This document shows positions 8,032-16,528 of a DNA stretch of 64,000 nt, in pieces (the stretch's first letter is position 1; each line of letters begins with the position of its first letter). The notes under the pieces were generated by a model, which ran no database searches, was not told the DNA's origin, and saw only the letters and a list, made by a program, of their open reading frames with translations. Source of the DNA: JAIEOG01 sp964519985 (GTDB lineage: Bacteria > Bdellovibrionota > FAC87 > UBA2466); NCBI GenBank assembly GCA_964519985.1, contig CAZFMF010000016.1, forward strand, positions 1 to 64,000. The letters are read 5' to 3'. The translations under genes and the position numbers were made by a program.

Positions 8032-9720
8032 ATGAATGAAATGCTGACAAAATTTCTGTCTGCCATTCGGCAGGGAGCGGAAAAACTGTCTCCGAAACAA
8101 AAGGGCTTGATCGCCGTGGGCGCGGGTGTGCTCGCCATCGGCGGCCTCACCGCCTTTCTGATTTCACGGCACGATCCCTACCAGATGCTCTATACCGATC
8201 TGCAGGCGGAAGAAGGACGGGCCATCGCCAAGAAGCTGGGGGAAGAGAAGATCCCGCACCAGATGACCCAAGATCAGACGAGCGTGAGCGTACCGGCGAG
8301 CCAGATCGCGCGGGCCCGAATGGAGTTGGCTAAGGCGGGGCTACCGGGCCAGGACGTCGTGGGTTTTGAGAAATTCGACTCGGCCACTCTGGGCATGTCG
8401 AGTTACGTGCAGCGGATCCAGTACGTGCGCGCCGTCCAGGGCGAATTGACACGATCGATTCAGCAACTCTCCGCGGTCAAGCGCGCGCGCGTGCACATTA
8501 GCATTCCACCGAAGAAAACGTTTTTGGAGGAAGAAGAGCCCCCGAAGGCTTCGGTCGTTCTGGAACTTAAACGGGGCCAAAAACCTTCCAAAGCGGAAGT
8601 GAACGGAATTGCTCACCTCGTGGCCAGTGCGGTGGAAGGCCTGAAGGTCAACAATGTTTCGATCGTCGACACGCAGGGAGGATTCCTTCACCGTCCCGAA
8701 GACGGGGGATCCGCTTCGGGGATGTCGACCGCCCTCCTGGAAAATCAGCGCTCCATGGAAGGCGAATACGAGCGCCGCGTGGAAGAGATTTTGAGTCCGG
8801 TGGTAGGTCTCGGGAAAGTGCGCGCCAAAGTCGCCGCCGAAATGGATCCGTCCCGAGTGAATACTACCGAAGAGACGTTTGACGCCGATAAGGCCGCTCC
8901 CCGCACGGTCGTGCGAAACGAAGAAACGGTGACGGGCTCGAAGCCAAATCCGATTGGTATTCCCGGTAGCCGATCCAATCTGCCCGGCGCTGAGGCGGTC
9001 AATCCGCCGGTGCCGATGGCTAATACCAGTTCCGAGAAAAGCGTACAGAACACCAACTATTCCGTGCCACGAAAAATTCAGGTTACGGACAAGCCGTCCG
9101 GTAATCTCAAACGCTTGACCGTCGCCGTGATCGTGGATGGTTACTACAAGTCGGTGAATGGCGTTGAGCAGTTCACCCCCCGCTCGGACGAAGAATTGCG
9201 TCGCTTACAGGATCTCGTGGCCAACTCGGTCGGTTTCGACGAGACGCGCCGCGATTCCATCACGGTTTCCTGTCTCCCGTTTCGTTCCACCGAGCTCGCA
9301 CCGGAAGAAGCGGTTCCCGTGGCCAGTGGTTGGTTTCAGTCGCAACCGTTGGCGATACGGATCGGTCTGATCGCGCTGGTGGCCATGTTGCCGCTGGGAC
9401 TCGGTTTAATGCTTTTCCTCCGCCGCAAGCCGAATACCGCGGCGGCCGCGATTGGCGAATTTCCGAAGACCGTCGCGCAGCTTGAGGCGGAAGCCGCGGG
9501 AGTTCCCAAGCTCGCCTTGGCGGACGGCAGCAGCGGCGAAGAGGCCGAGCCGTTAGAGAAAAAAGAAGAATTGGAACTGCGCCGTCGTATCTTGGAGCGT
9601 CTCACTAATACGCCCAAGAAAGGCCTGGCCGTTATCGAAGAGTGGCTCGAAGAGCCCGAACCGAAACCCTCCGCTACGGCGGCGGCGCTCGGAGAACGTC
9701 CCTTACTGCGTCCCGCTTAA
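8032..9720 (+). CDS. fliF: Flagellar MS-ring protein FliF
   Basis: 562 residues. Two membrane segments flank a large periplasmic region: about residues 24-46 (GLIAVGAGVLAIGGLTAFLI) and about 445-465 (IRIGLIALVAMLPLGLGLML). The ring-building motifs include the first YscJ/FliF domain (DPYQMLYTDLQAEEGRAIAK), PGQDVVGFEKFD, and the RVHISIPPKKTFLEEEEPPKASVVL strand region around residues 150-175. The C-terminal cytoplasmic tail is the FliG-binding part. FliF is the base on which the export apparatus and rotor assemble. The fliG start follows 12 bases later. Confidence 0.97.
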   Translation: MNEMLTKFLSAIRQGAEKLSPKQKGLIAVGAGVLAIGGLTAFLISRHDPYQMLYTDLQAEEGRAIAKKLGEEKIPHQMTQDQTSVSVPASQIARARMELAKAGLPGQDVVGFEKFDSATLGMSSYVQRIQYVRAVQGELTRSIQQLSAVKRARVHISIPPKKTFLEEEEPPKASVVLELKRGQKPSKAEVNGIAHLVASAVEGLKVNNVSIVDTQGGFLHRPEDGGSASGMSTALLENQRSMEGEYERRVEEILSPVVGLGKVRAKVAAEMDPSRVNTTEETFDADKAAPRTVVRNEETVTGSKPNPIGIPGSRSNLPGAEAVNPPVPMANTSSEKSVQNTNYSVPRKIQVTDKPSGNLKRLTVAVIVDGYYKSVNGVEQFTPRSDEELRRLQDLVANSVGFDETRRDSITVSCLPFRSTELAPEEAVPVASGWFQSQPLAIRIGLIALVAMLPLGLGLMLFLRRKPNTAAAAIGEFPKTVAQLEAEAAGVPKLALADGSSGEEAEPLEKKEELELRRRILERLTNTPKKGLAVIEEWLEEPEPKPSATAAALGERPLLRPA

Positions 9721-9732
9721 TCGAGGAAACGA

Positions 9733-10782
9733 ATGAGCAAATCTGCCGCCGCCGTGGCCATCAAAAAGCCGGCTAAAATCAATCTCACCGGTCTGGAGAA
9801 GACCGCGATTTTGATGAACGTACTCGGTAAGGAAAAATCGTTTCAGATGATGAAGGATTTGAAGGACGCCGATGTCCGCCGCTTGTTGAAGGTGATGGGC
9901 GACTTGCGCAAAGCGCCGATCGCACTCATCAACTCGGTTTTGCGCGAATACCTCTTTAAGCTGTCCGAGCGCGAGGAAATCATTTTCGACGAGAACCTGT
10001 CTCAACCCAACATCATCAAGGAAGGGTTGGGTGAAGAGCGCGCCAAAGCCATTTTCGGGTCGCTCAAGGCGGTTAACCTGGTTGACCAGAAGCATTTAAC
10101 CGTGCTCGAGGCGGTGGAACCCAAAGTTCTGGCCGAGTTTCTGGTGGAGGAGCACCCACAGACCATCGCGTTGGTGGTGGCCCATATGGACTTGAACAAA
10201 CAGATCGCGACGCTGCGCAACTTCCCCGATTCCATCCGTACCGAAGTCGTACTGCGCATGGCGAGTTTAGAGTATGTGTCGCCGGATAAAGTCGATGAGT
10301 TGGATGAGATGCTGAAGAAAGAGCTCTCGATGTCGGGCAAGGCCCGTACGAACAAGTTCGGTGGCGTATTAGCGGTGGCCGAGTTGGTCAACAACTTGGA
10401 CAAGAAGACCATGAATTCACTCATGACGCGTCTCGAGGATAAGGATCCGATCCTCGCCGAGGAGATTCGCCAGCACATGCTGACTTTCTCGGACATCACC
10501 AAGATCGACGATCGCGGCGTGCAGCTCATCCTGCGCGAAGTGGCCAACGATCGTCTGCTGCTCTCCCTCAAGAGTGCGCCGGAAGAGGTTCGGGAAAAGA
10601 TCTACTCCGCGATGTCGCAGCGTGCGGCGGATATGTTGAAGGAAGATTTGGCCGCCCTCGGACCGCAGAAGGTTTCGGACGTGGAAGGCGCGCAACGCCA
10701 GATTGCGGGCGTCATGAAGCGTCTACAAGAAGAAGGAAAGATCGTCATTGGATTCAGCGAAGAACAAGAAGTTATTCCCTGA
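9733..10782 (+). CDS. fliG: Flagellar motor switch protein FliG
   Basis: 349 residues. The N domain, which binds FliF, starts at about residue 15 (NLTGLEKTAILMNVLGKE). The middle domain has the EHPQTIALVVAHM motif that binds FliM, and the C domain carries the charged torque helix region (KIDDRGVQLILREVANDRLL) that faces MotA. These charged residues are kept, so the protein should support rotation. It forms the rotor's C ring with FliM and FliN, which are not in this window. The end of the gene overlaps the probable TTG start of fliH by 35 bases. Confidence 0.97.
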   Translation: MSKSAAAVAIKKPAKINLTGLEKTAILMNVLGKEKSFQMMKDLKDADVRRLLKVMGDLRKAPIALINSVLREYLFKLSEREEIIFDENLSQPNIIKEGLGEERAKAIFGSLKAVNLVDQKHLTVLEAVEPKVLAEFLVEEHPQTIALVVAHMDLNKQIATLRNFPDSIRTEVVLRMASLEYVSPDKVDELDEMLKKELSMSGKARTNKFGGVLAVAELVNNLDKKTMNSLMTRLEDKDPILAEEIRQHMLTFSDITKIDDRGVQLILREVANDRLLLSLKSAPEEVREKIYSAMSQRAADMLKEDLAALGPQKVSDVEGAQRQIAGVMKRLQEEGKIVIGFSEEQEVIP

Positions 10783-11470
10783 TTTCGCCGAGGTCGCGGT
10801 CTCTTCTGAGATCCCCGGTCATGCGACCGGAAATTTCGGGATCCCGAAATCTCAGCGATTCGAGCTGCCCTCGGGCTTTTGGCACCGGATCGAAAGCGAT
10901 CCGGATTTAAAAGCGGAATGGGATGCTCGGGTGGAAAAGCGCGCGCGCGAAATTTTCGAGAGCGAAGCCGCGGTGGAAAAAAAAGCGGTTTTCGAGGCGG
11001 CTCGCCAAGAAGGTATCGCCCAGGGAATGCGCGAGGGAGCGGCACAAGCGATCGAAAGTTGCCGCAAACTCGAAGCGCTGGCCGAGTCGGTTTTGGGCGA
11101 GCGGGAGTCATTGCTGCGCTCCCATGAAGCGATCTGGTGCCGGGCCTTCTCGCACTTGGCGCGACGATTTCTCATCCCCGTGAGTGCTGAGCGAATGGCC
11201 GGTTTGCACGCCTGGCTAGAAGACGCCATCGGCGACTTATCCCGGCAAGCAAAAATCCGGGTCTGCGTGAGCCCCAAGGTACACCAAGAAGTGAAGTCGA
11301 TCGTCGGGGAAACTGGTACCGCCCATTGGGAATGGATTGAAGACCGATCGATTTCCGATATGGATTTTCGGGTGGAGTTGACCGGGGGCGGGGTGTTTTT
11401 CTCACCCGCCGACGAATGGAAAAAGTTTGAAGAGAAGTTGAACGAAGTTCTGGGGAACCCCACCGCATGA
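10748..11470 (+). CDS. fliH: Flagellar export regulator FliH
   Basis: 240 residues from a TTG at 10748, chosen because AAGGAAAG lies seven bases upstream; the start lies within the end of fliG. The protein is acidic and helical with an alanine-rich coiled coil (about 60-125: AAVEKKAVFEAARQEGIAQG) and the FliH/HrpE-type C terminus (about 150-230). FliH holds the FliI ATPase in check and docks it to the export gate. The position between fliG and fliI supports the call as much as the weakly conserved sequence does. A later in-frame start is possible. Confidence 0.82.
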   Translation: MDSAKNKKLFPDFAEVAVSSEIPGHATGNFGIPKSQRFELPSGFWHRIESDPDLKAEWDARVEKRAREIFESEAAVEKKAVFEAARQEGIAQGMREGAAQAIESCRKLEALAESVLGERESLLRSHEAIWCRAFSHLARRFLIPVSAERMAGLHAWLEDAIGDLSRQAKIRVCVSPKVHQEVKSIVGETGTAHWEWIEDRSISDMDFRVELTGGGVFFSPADEWKKFEEKLNEVLGNPTA

Positions 11471-12771
11471 GTGCTTTGGAGAAATTTACCGAGAGCGTAA
11501 CGGCGGAAAGCTTCGTGCAGTTCTTCGGCGAAGTGAAGCGGGTCAATCGAGAGTCATTGCGCCTGAATATGCCGGGCGCCCGCGTGGGCTCACTTTGCCA
11601 GGTCCAGAGCGCGCAGGGTGCCATCGCGGTGGAAGTCGTTGGACTTCATCCCGAAGGTCATATCGCGATGCCGCTGGATGATTTAATGGGTGTGCAACTG
11701 GGTGACCGAGTGATCTTGGCCGAAGAAACGGGCCATATTGCCGTCGGCCCCGGATTGCTGGGTGCCATCGTGGACTCCACTTTGCGTTCCTACGAGGCGA
11801 AACCGCTGGAAGGTATGAATCACCGGGTTCCGCTCTATGGGCTACCTTTGAATCCGATGCAACGCGAGCCGATCACCCGGCCCTTAGATCTGGGCGTGCG
11901 CGCGATGAACGCATGCCTGACGTGCGGCTTGGGCCAACGACTCGGCATCTTCGCGGGCTCGGGAGTAGGCAAGAGCGTTTTGATGGGAATGTTGGCGCGC
12001 CACACGGCGGCCGACGTCGTAGTGCTGGCGCTCATCGGTGAGCGCGGCCGCGAGTTGAAAGACTTTTTGGAGCGGGAGCTGGGGCCCGAAGCGCGGAAAA
12101 AGATGGTCGTAGTGGCCGAAACCGCGGATACGTCTCCGGTAAGGCGAGTGCGCGGAGCGTACGTCGCTACCGCCATTGCCGAACACTTTCGCAAAGAGGG
12201 CGCGAACGTTCTATTGCTCATGGATTCGCTGACGCGCTTCGCGATGGCGCAGAGAGAAATCGGGGGGGCGGCCGGTGAGGCGCCGACCTCTAAAGGGTAT
12301 CCCGCCTCGGTTTTCAGTTCGCTGGCGAAGCTGGTCGAACGGGCGGGCAACTGGGGGCCGGCCGGTAGCATTACGGGACTCTATACGGTTTTGGTTGAGG
12401 GGGATGATCTGGAAGATCCGGTCGCCGATTCTGCCCGCGCGATTCTGGACGGCCACATCGTCTTATCGCGGCGGCTGGCGAATCGGGGACATTACCCGGC
12501 AATCGATATTCTCGCCAGCATCAGTCGTGTGATGGATCCGGTGGTGAGTCCGGAACATCGCAAAGCGGCCCGGGGGCTGAAAGAACTTTTAGCGCGCTAC
12601 CAAGAAAATGAAGATGCGATTCAGTACCAGATGTACAACCGCGGCAGCGATGCGGAGATCGATCACTGCATCGAAATGGCGCCTAAGATTACGGCTTTCT
12701 TAAAGCAGGATCGGGAAGAACGTGCTTCTTTCGGGGAAACGCGTCTGAAGCTTCTCGAGCTCATAGGGTAG
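11467..12771 (+). CDS. fliI: Flagellum-specific export ATPase FliI
   Basis: 434 residues, the usual length. Walker A GSGVGKSVLMGML is at about residue 163, the Glu of LIGERGRELKDF follows, and Walker B LLLMDSLTRFAMAQREI is near 245. The segment PTSKGYPASVFSSLAKLVERAG and the catalytic-core strand DGHIVLSRRLA place it in the F1-like FliI/SctN group. It powers unfolding and delivery of flagellar export substrates at the cytoplasmic face. Its start overlaps the fliH stop (ATGA), and fliJ follows after three bases. Confidence 0.97.
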   Translation: MSALEKFTESVTAESFVQFFGEVKRVNRESLRLNMPGARVGSLCQVQSAQGAIAVEVVGLHPEGHIAMPLDDLMGVQLGDRVILAEETGHIAVGPGLLGAIVDSTLRSYEAKPLEGMNHRVPLYGLPLNPMQREPITRPLDLGVRAMNACLTCGLGQRLGIFAGSGVGKSVLMGMLARHTAADVVVLALIGERGRELKDFLERELGPEARKKMVVVAETADTSPVRRVRGAYVATAIAEHFRKEGANVLLLMDSLTRFAMAQREIGGAAGEAPTSKGYPASVFSSLAKLVERAGNWGPAGSITGLYTVLVEGDDLEDPVADSARAILDGHIVLSRRLANRGHYPAIDILASISRVMDPVVSPEHRKAARGLKELLARYQENEDAIQYQMYNRGSDAEIDHCIEMAPKITAFLKQDREERASFGETRLKLLELIG

Positions 12772-12774
12772 GCG

Positions 12775-13215
12775 ATGCGCAAGTTCGCTTTTCGTTTGCA
12801 GCGGGCATTGCGATTCGCGCTCTTGCGGGAGAATCAGAAGAAGACCCAAGTCGCTTCGAGTCTCCAACGCATTCGGTTTCTCGAGAAGTACCTATCCCGC
12901 TTAGCGGGAGAAGTCCGGACGGCCGTGGAGCAGAGCCACCGGGACATTCACAGCTTGTCCGCGGAAGCCCACCGGCGGGCTATCGTGCCGAAGATGGATG
13001 AAGAGAAGCGGATCGAAAATCTTCTGCAGGAAGAAAAGCAAGCTTTGCAAGAACGGCAGGGCGAACTGGTTCGCTTGTCCCAGCGCCGTCGGTCGTTGGA
13101 ATCATTGCGGGAGAAACGCAAACAAGAATTTCGCTTGGAGCGTTCGCGTTACGAGCAAAAAACGATCGACGAAATGGCGGGATCACGGCGATCCCGAGAT
13201 ACGGAATCCGGATGA
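12775..13215 (+). CDS. fliJ: Flagellar export chaperone FliJ
   Basis: 146 residues, highly charged and almost entirely coiled coil, beginning MRKFAFRLQRALRFALLRE as typical FliJ proteins do. FliJ forms the stalk inside the FliI hexamer and helps open the export gate to the proton gradient. The sequence is weakly conserved, but the position right after fliI and the size fit. Its stop codon overlaps the next start (ATGA). Confidence 0.88.
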   Translation: MRKFAFRLQRALRFALLRENQKKTQVASSLQRIRFLEKYLSRLAGEVRTAVEQSHRDIHSLSAEAHRRAIVPKMDEEKRIENLLQEEKQALQERQGELVRLSQRRRSLESLREKRKQEFRLERSRYEQKTIDEMAGSRRSRDTESG

Positions 13216-13835
13216 AACGCATCGTCTTCCTCAGTTTAGTTCTGACGGCAATGCTGCTGGGTCCCGGCGCGGGGGCCAACGCGCCACCGCCTCCGCCGGC
13301 TCCGGTGGGACCGCCTCCGCCGCCATCGCACGCCGAACTGCGGGAGCGGTATCGCAAGCGGTTGGAGGAGTTGGCCAAGCAGGAGGAAGAAGCGCAAACC
13401 AAACACGCTCCCGAAGGGCCGACGGCGAGCGACCTGCAGGAGTTGCACGCCAAGCTAAAGGAGCGGGCCAAAACATTGGATGCGCGCGAAGCGGAAGTTC
13501 AGGCCAAGGAAACCGAACTGAAAGACAAGCAGGCTTTTTTGCAGCAGCAGCTCGGAAAGTACGAAGCCACGCTCGGCAAGCTTCGCCAGGAGTTAAAGTC
13601 GCTCGAATCCGCGCGGGAAGAAAAAGTAGCGGCCTTTCGTCAAGTTTACGAAAAGATGGAGTCCAAAAAGGCGGCGCGCATCTTGAATAAGCTGGATTCG
13701 GATCTGGCGAGCAAAATCTTGGCCGGAATGAAGCAGCAGCAAGCGGCAGAAATCCTCGGCAAAATGGATCCGGAAAAAGCGGAAGGCATCACGAAACGAT
13801 TTTTGAGTTCCGTCGGTCAAACCCGCGTTCAATAA
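13212..13835 (+). CDS. MotE/MgtE_N-like flagellar exported protein with proline-rich neck
   Basis: 207 residues. A signal peptide or anchor (IVFLSLVLTAMLLGPGAGANA) is followed by a run made almost only of proline, alanine and glycine (about residues 25-38), a long coiled coil (about 40-145), and a C-terminal helical repeat region related to the MgtE N-terminal domain (SKKAARILNKLDSDLASKIL and AEILGKMDPEKAEGITKRF). This matches the MotE/FliJ-neighbour class of flagellar proteins, which act as periplasmic chaperones of motor proteins in some bacteria. Which motor part it serves here is unknown. It sits between fliJ and fliK with coupled translation from fliJ. Confidence 0.75.
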   Translation: MKRIVFLSLVLTAMLLGPGAGANAPPPPPAPVGPPPPPSHAELRERYRKRLEELAKQEEEAQTKHAPEGPTASDLQELHAKLKERAKTLDAREAEVQAKETELKDKQAFLQQQLGKYEATLGKLRQELKSLESAREEKVAAFRQVYEKMESKKAARILNKLDSDLASKILAGMKQQQAAEILGKMDPEKAEGITKRFLSSVGQTRVQ

Positions 13836-13874
13836 CGGACGCGCAACCTTCTTTGGAGAGGGGGTGAATATGAA

Positions 13875-15104
13875 ATGGCAAATATACAGTCAGTAAACAT
13901 GAACCCTGGACTTTTGCCCGGACAGAACGGGCAAAGTGGCCAGCTTGGGACAGAAGGGTTAGATTTCATGACCTATCTTCTGGGCCTCCAAGCGAACCAA
14001 GGCTCCGAGTGGTGGCAAGTCGGTACGGAAGGAAACGAGATGTTTTCGTTGCCGACCGAAGACGCAAAACTGAAATCCGGCCAAGATGCGACTTTGTCGC
14101 CTGCCGATCAGCTAGCGGCGCTATTGACTCCGGCTCCCGTGGCCTTGAACTCCGACTCCGAAGGCAGTTTAGCCCCGAATCTTTCTCCCGTGTCCGCTCC
14201 CGCGAGCGAATTAGGGCGGAATCCTATGTCGGTGGGTGAGCTGCTGCAGTCCGCGCCGGACGACTTGGATACGGCGCAGCTCAAGCAATTGGTCGACACC
14301 GTCTGGGGTAACGCTACGGAAGTGAAGTCGGTCAATGCCGAATCGTTGAAAGCGGGTGCGCAGCCAAAGGTGGCGCGTACCGAAGGTGACTCTCAGTACA
14401 ACCTGCTGCGAGCCATCGCCGCGCGCAACGGTGAGAACGCCTCGGTGAACGCCGAGGGCGAGCAAACCGTCGGAATGCCCGGTTCCCTTTCGGGACGCCT
14501 GGAGTCCGAACTCCCTCGGGAAGAGAAGAAGGAACTGCGACGTGAAGGTGGAGACGCCTTTGCTTCGTTGGTCTCGGACGCTCGTTCTGATTCGGGGACC
14601 TTGATCGATTCCGCGGTTCCGGAAACGGGAAAGACCGAAGGCACGGCGTCAACCCACGCTAAGCTAATGCCGCAAGTTCTGCCCCGAGTGGAGAACCTAG
14701 TGGAGCAAGGCGGGGGAAAAGCGACGATCCAGCTCGATCCGCCCGAAATGGGGCGACTGACGATTGAAGTCACGACTCGGGGTAAGCACGTCGAACTCGC
14801 GATCCGTTCGGATAATGATTCGACCAAGGCAATCCTCGAGAATGGCATGGCCGACCTCCAGGTGGCCCTGCAGACCCATGACCTCCAATTGACCAAAGCC
14901 GAAGTGCACGCGACGCACGAGAGTTCGTTCAGCGCAATGCAGTTTGGGCAACCGGGCAAGGAAGGCCGAGGGGAACAATCGTCTCAGCAGGATGGCTATC
15001 GTTCCTTCCATAAACAAGAAGCTCAAGAATGGTCTCGCAGTCTCCTTACGGAGAATCCGGTCGCACGGACACGGAACGCGGGGCGTCTGGATGTCCGTGT
15101 GTAA
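13875..15104 (+). CDS. fliK: Flagellar hook-length control protein FliK
   Basis: 409 residues. The N-terminal two thirds are low in conserved sequence, polar and extended, as expected for the molecular ruler. The C-terminal domain (about 275-345) is the conserved substrate-switch domain: KATIQLDPPEMGRLTIEV, then VELAIRSDNDSTKAILENG and LQTHDLQLTKAEVHA. FliK measures hook length and switches the export gate from hook to filament proteins. GGAGAGGGGG precedes the start. The next gene is the hook scaffold flgD, as expected. Confidence 0.9.
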   Translation: MANIQSVNMNPGLLPGQNGQSGQLGTEGLDFMTYLLGLQANQGSEWWQVGTEGNEMFSLPTEDAKLKSGQDATLSPADQLAALLTPAPVALNSDSEGSLAPNLSPVSAPASELGRNPMSVGELLQSAPDDLDTAQLKQLVDTVWGNATEVKSVNAESLKAGAQPKVARTEGDSQYNLLRAIAARNGENASVNAEGEQTVGMPGSLSGRLESELPREEKKELRREGGDAFASLVSDARSDSGTLIDSAVPETGKTEGTASTHAKLMPQVLPRVENLVEQGGGKATIQLDPPEMGRLTIEVTTRGKHVELAIRSDNDSTKAILENGMADLQVALQTHDLQLTKAEVHATHESSFSAMQFGQPGKEGRGEQSSQQDGYRSFHKQEAQEWSRSLLTENPVARTRNAGRLDVRV

Positions 15105-15113
15105 GGAAATTCC

Positions 15114-15962
15114 ATGAATGGACTTACCGGCGCAATCCCCGCGCACTTAACGGAACGGGCCGAGCCGCCTGAAAACAAAAACTCCATGGGCAAGGACGAT
15201 TTTATGAAATTGCTCATGGCGCAGCTCCAGCATCAGGACCCTTTGAACCCTATGGATCATAAGGAGTTCGGAGCCCAGTTGGCCCAGTTCGCGTCGCTCG
15301 AAAAGCTGACGCAAATCGGGTCGGGCATCGAAAAACTTGAAGGGGGAATGGGGGAGGAAGCCAAGCTGCAGGCACTCGGAATGATCGGAAAACGCGTCCA
15401 AGCCAGTGGCGCGGAAGTCAGTCTGATCGAAAATCAACCGGTTGATATTACCCTGAATACCGAGGGTGGATTCAAACCGTTAAAGGTCTCCATCTTTGCC
15501 GGAGACGGTAAGCTCATTCGTGAAATGGACATGGATCCGATGAAGGACGCCAAGTCGGTCACCTGGGACGGGAAAAGCAGCGAAGGGCAGTCGGCCCCGA
15601 GTGGCAAGTACCTCTTCCGGGTGGCGGGCGTCGGGCAAGACGGCAAGGCCAAGGAAATGCAGATGAACGTCAATGGAAAAGTCATCGGCGTGGAAATGGT
15701 CGACAAGCAACCCGTGTTGCTCGTGCAAACTCCCACCGGTCAAACCAAGATCGAAATGGGTAAGGTGCAAAACATCGGGGCCGATGACGGCAGTGGCGAC
15801 AAAAAAGCTCCCGCCGTCAAAGCGCCCGGCACTGCGATGGCGCAAGTCGCCCAAACCCCTAAGGCGGAAGACGGTGAATCCACCGCTCCGGCCAAGGCCT
15901 CCGATTGGCCCCGATCTTCGGTTATGGATAGCGGCCACGGTTGGATGGAGTTCAAGCCATGA
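15114..15962 (+). CDS. flgD: Flagellar hook assembly scaffold FlgD
   Basis: 282 residues. The N-terminal region (KDDFMKLLMAQLQHQDPLNP, then EFGAQLAQFASLEKL) is the diagnostic FlgD segment that is needed for export. It is followed by the FlgD Tudor/Ig-like domains (about 85-215; KVSIFAGDGKLIREMDMD, VTWDGKSSEGQSAPSGKY). The C terminus (about 220-275) is a longer Ala/Pro/Lys-rich tail with no known domain. FlgD caps the growing hook and is replaced by FlgK. Its stop overlaps the start of the next gene. Confidence 0.94.
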   Translation: MNGLTGAIPAHLTERAEPPENKNSMGKDDFMKLLMAQLQHQDPLNPMDHKEFGAQLAQFASLEKLTQIGSGIEKLEGGMGEEAKLQALGMIGKRVQASGAEVSLIENQPVDITLNTEGGFKPLKVSIFAGDGKLIREMDMDPMKDAKSVTWDGKSSEGQSAPSGKYLFRVAGVGQDGKAKEMQMNVNGKVIGVEMVDKQPVLLVQTPTGQTKIEMGKVQNIGADDGSGDKKAPAVKAPGTAMAQVAQTPKAEDGESTAPAKASDWPRSSVMDSGHGWMEFKP

Positions 15963-16378
15963 GCATCTCCGAACTGTACCGAACGATGGGCCCGATCGGC
16001 CCGCTCGAACCCCGAACGCAGCCCGATCTGAAGCCGACGCCCGCCAAACCGGGAGCGGTTTCGGATTTCGAACAGGTTTTTCGGCAGCAGCAGGCGCCGG
16101 TGCAAGCTCCCGCCGCCGAACAGCCGAACTTGAAATTTTCGAACCACGCGGAAACCCGCATTCGTTCGCGTTCCATTCCGTGGAACGAAGATCTCGAACG
16201 GCGGGTGAGTGGCGGAATTGACTCGGCCAAGGAAAAAGGCAGCCGCGAGGCCCTGATTCTCGCCGATAACGTGGCCGTGATCGCAAATGTGAAATCGCGC
16301 ACGGTGATCACCGCGATGGACGCGAGCCATTTGAAAGAGCGCATCTTCACGAATATCGATAGCGCCGTAATCGTTTAA
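15959..16378 (+). CDS. Flagellar operon protein, TIGR02530 family
   Basis: 139 residues from the ATG at 15959, which overlaps the flgD stop (ATGA); the frame is open slightly further upstream inside flgD, but that start is less likely. The last 85 residues match the small 'flagellar operon protein' family found next to flgD and flgE: LKFSNHAETRIRSRSIPWNE, AKEKGSREALILADNVAVI and SRTVITAMD. The first 55 residues are proline-rich and unconserved. Its exact role is unknown; its place between flgD and flgE suggests hook assembly. Confidence 0.8.
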   Translation: MSISELYRTMGPIGPLEPRTQPDLKPTPAKPGAVSDFEQVFRQQQAPVQAPAAEQPNLKFSNHAETRIRSRSIPWNEDLERRVSGGIDSAKEKGSREALILADNVAVIANVKSRTVITAMDASHLKERIFTNIDSAVIV

Positions 16379-16380
16379 CT

Positions 16381-16454
16381 GTCATTGCGAGGGCGAAGCC
16401 CGAAGCAATCCCGCATCGCGCAACGGTGCGTGCTTCGACTTCACTCGCAATGAC
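16381..16454. repeat. Dispersed palindromic repeat (CATTGCGAGG family), copy 2
   Basis: The copy begins GTCATTGCGAGGGCGAAGCC and ends ACTCGCAATGAC, so its ends are inverted repeats, with GAAGCAATCCCGCATCGCG inside. It splits the flagellar operon between the TIGR02530 gene and flgE. The rest of the 150-base gap holds GGAGGAG before flgE. A near-miss -24/-12 motif at 16489-16505 has the wrong spacing. Confidence 0.8.
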
Positions 16455-16528
16455 AAATCAACCGCACGAGCTGGCCCGTTGCCTTCCGTGGCACCGGAAG
16501 CTTGCGCTTCTAACAACGGAGGAGTCCC

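Noticed and set aside
16489..16505. TGGCAC...TTGC motif before flgE that looks like a sigma-54 promoter
   Set aside because: The spacer is seven bases in place of five (12 between GG and GC), which sigma-54 does not tolerate.
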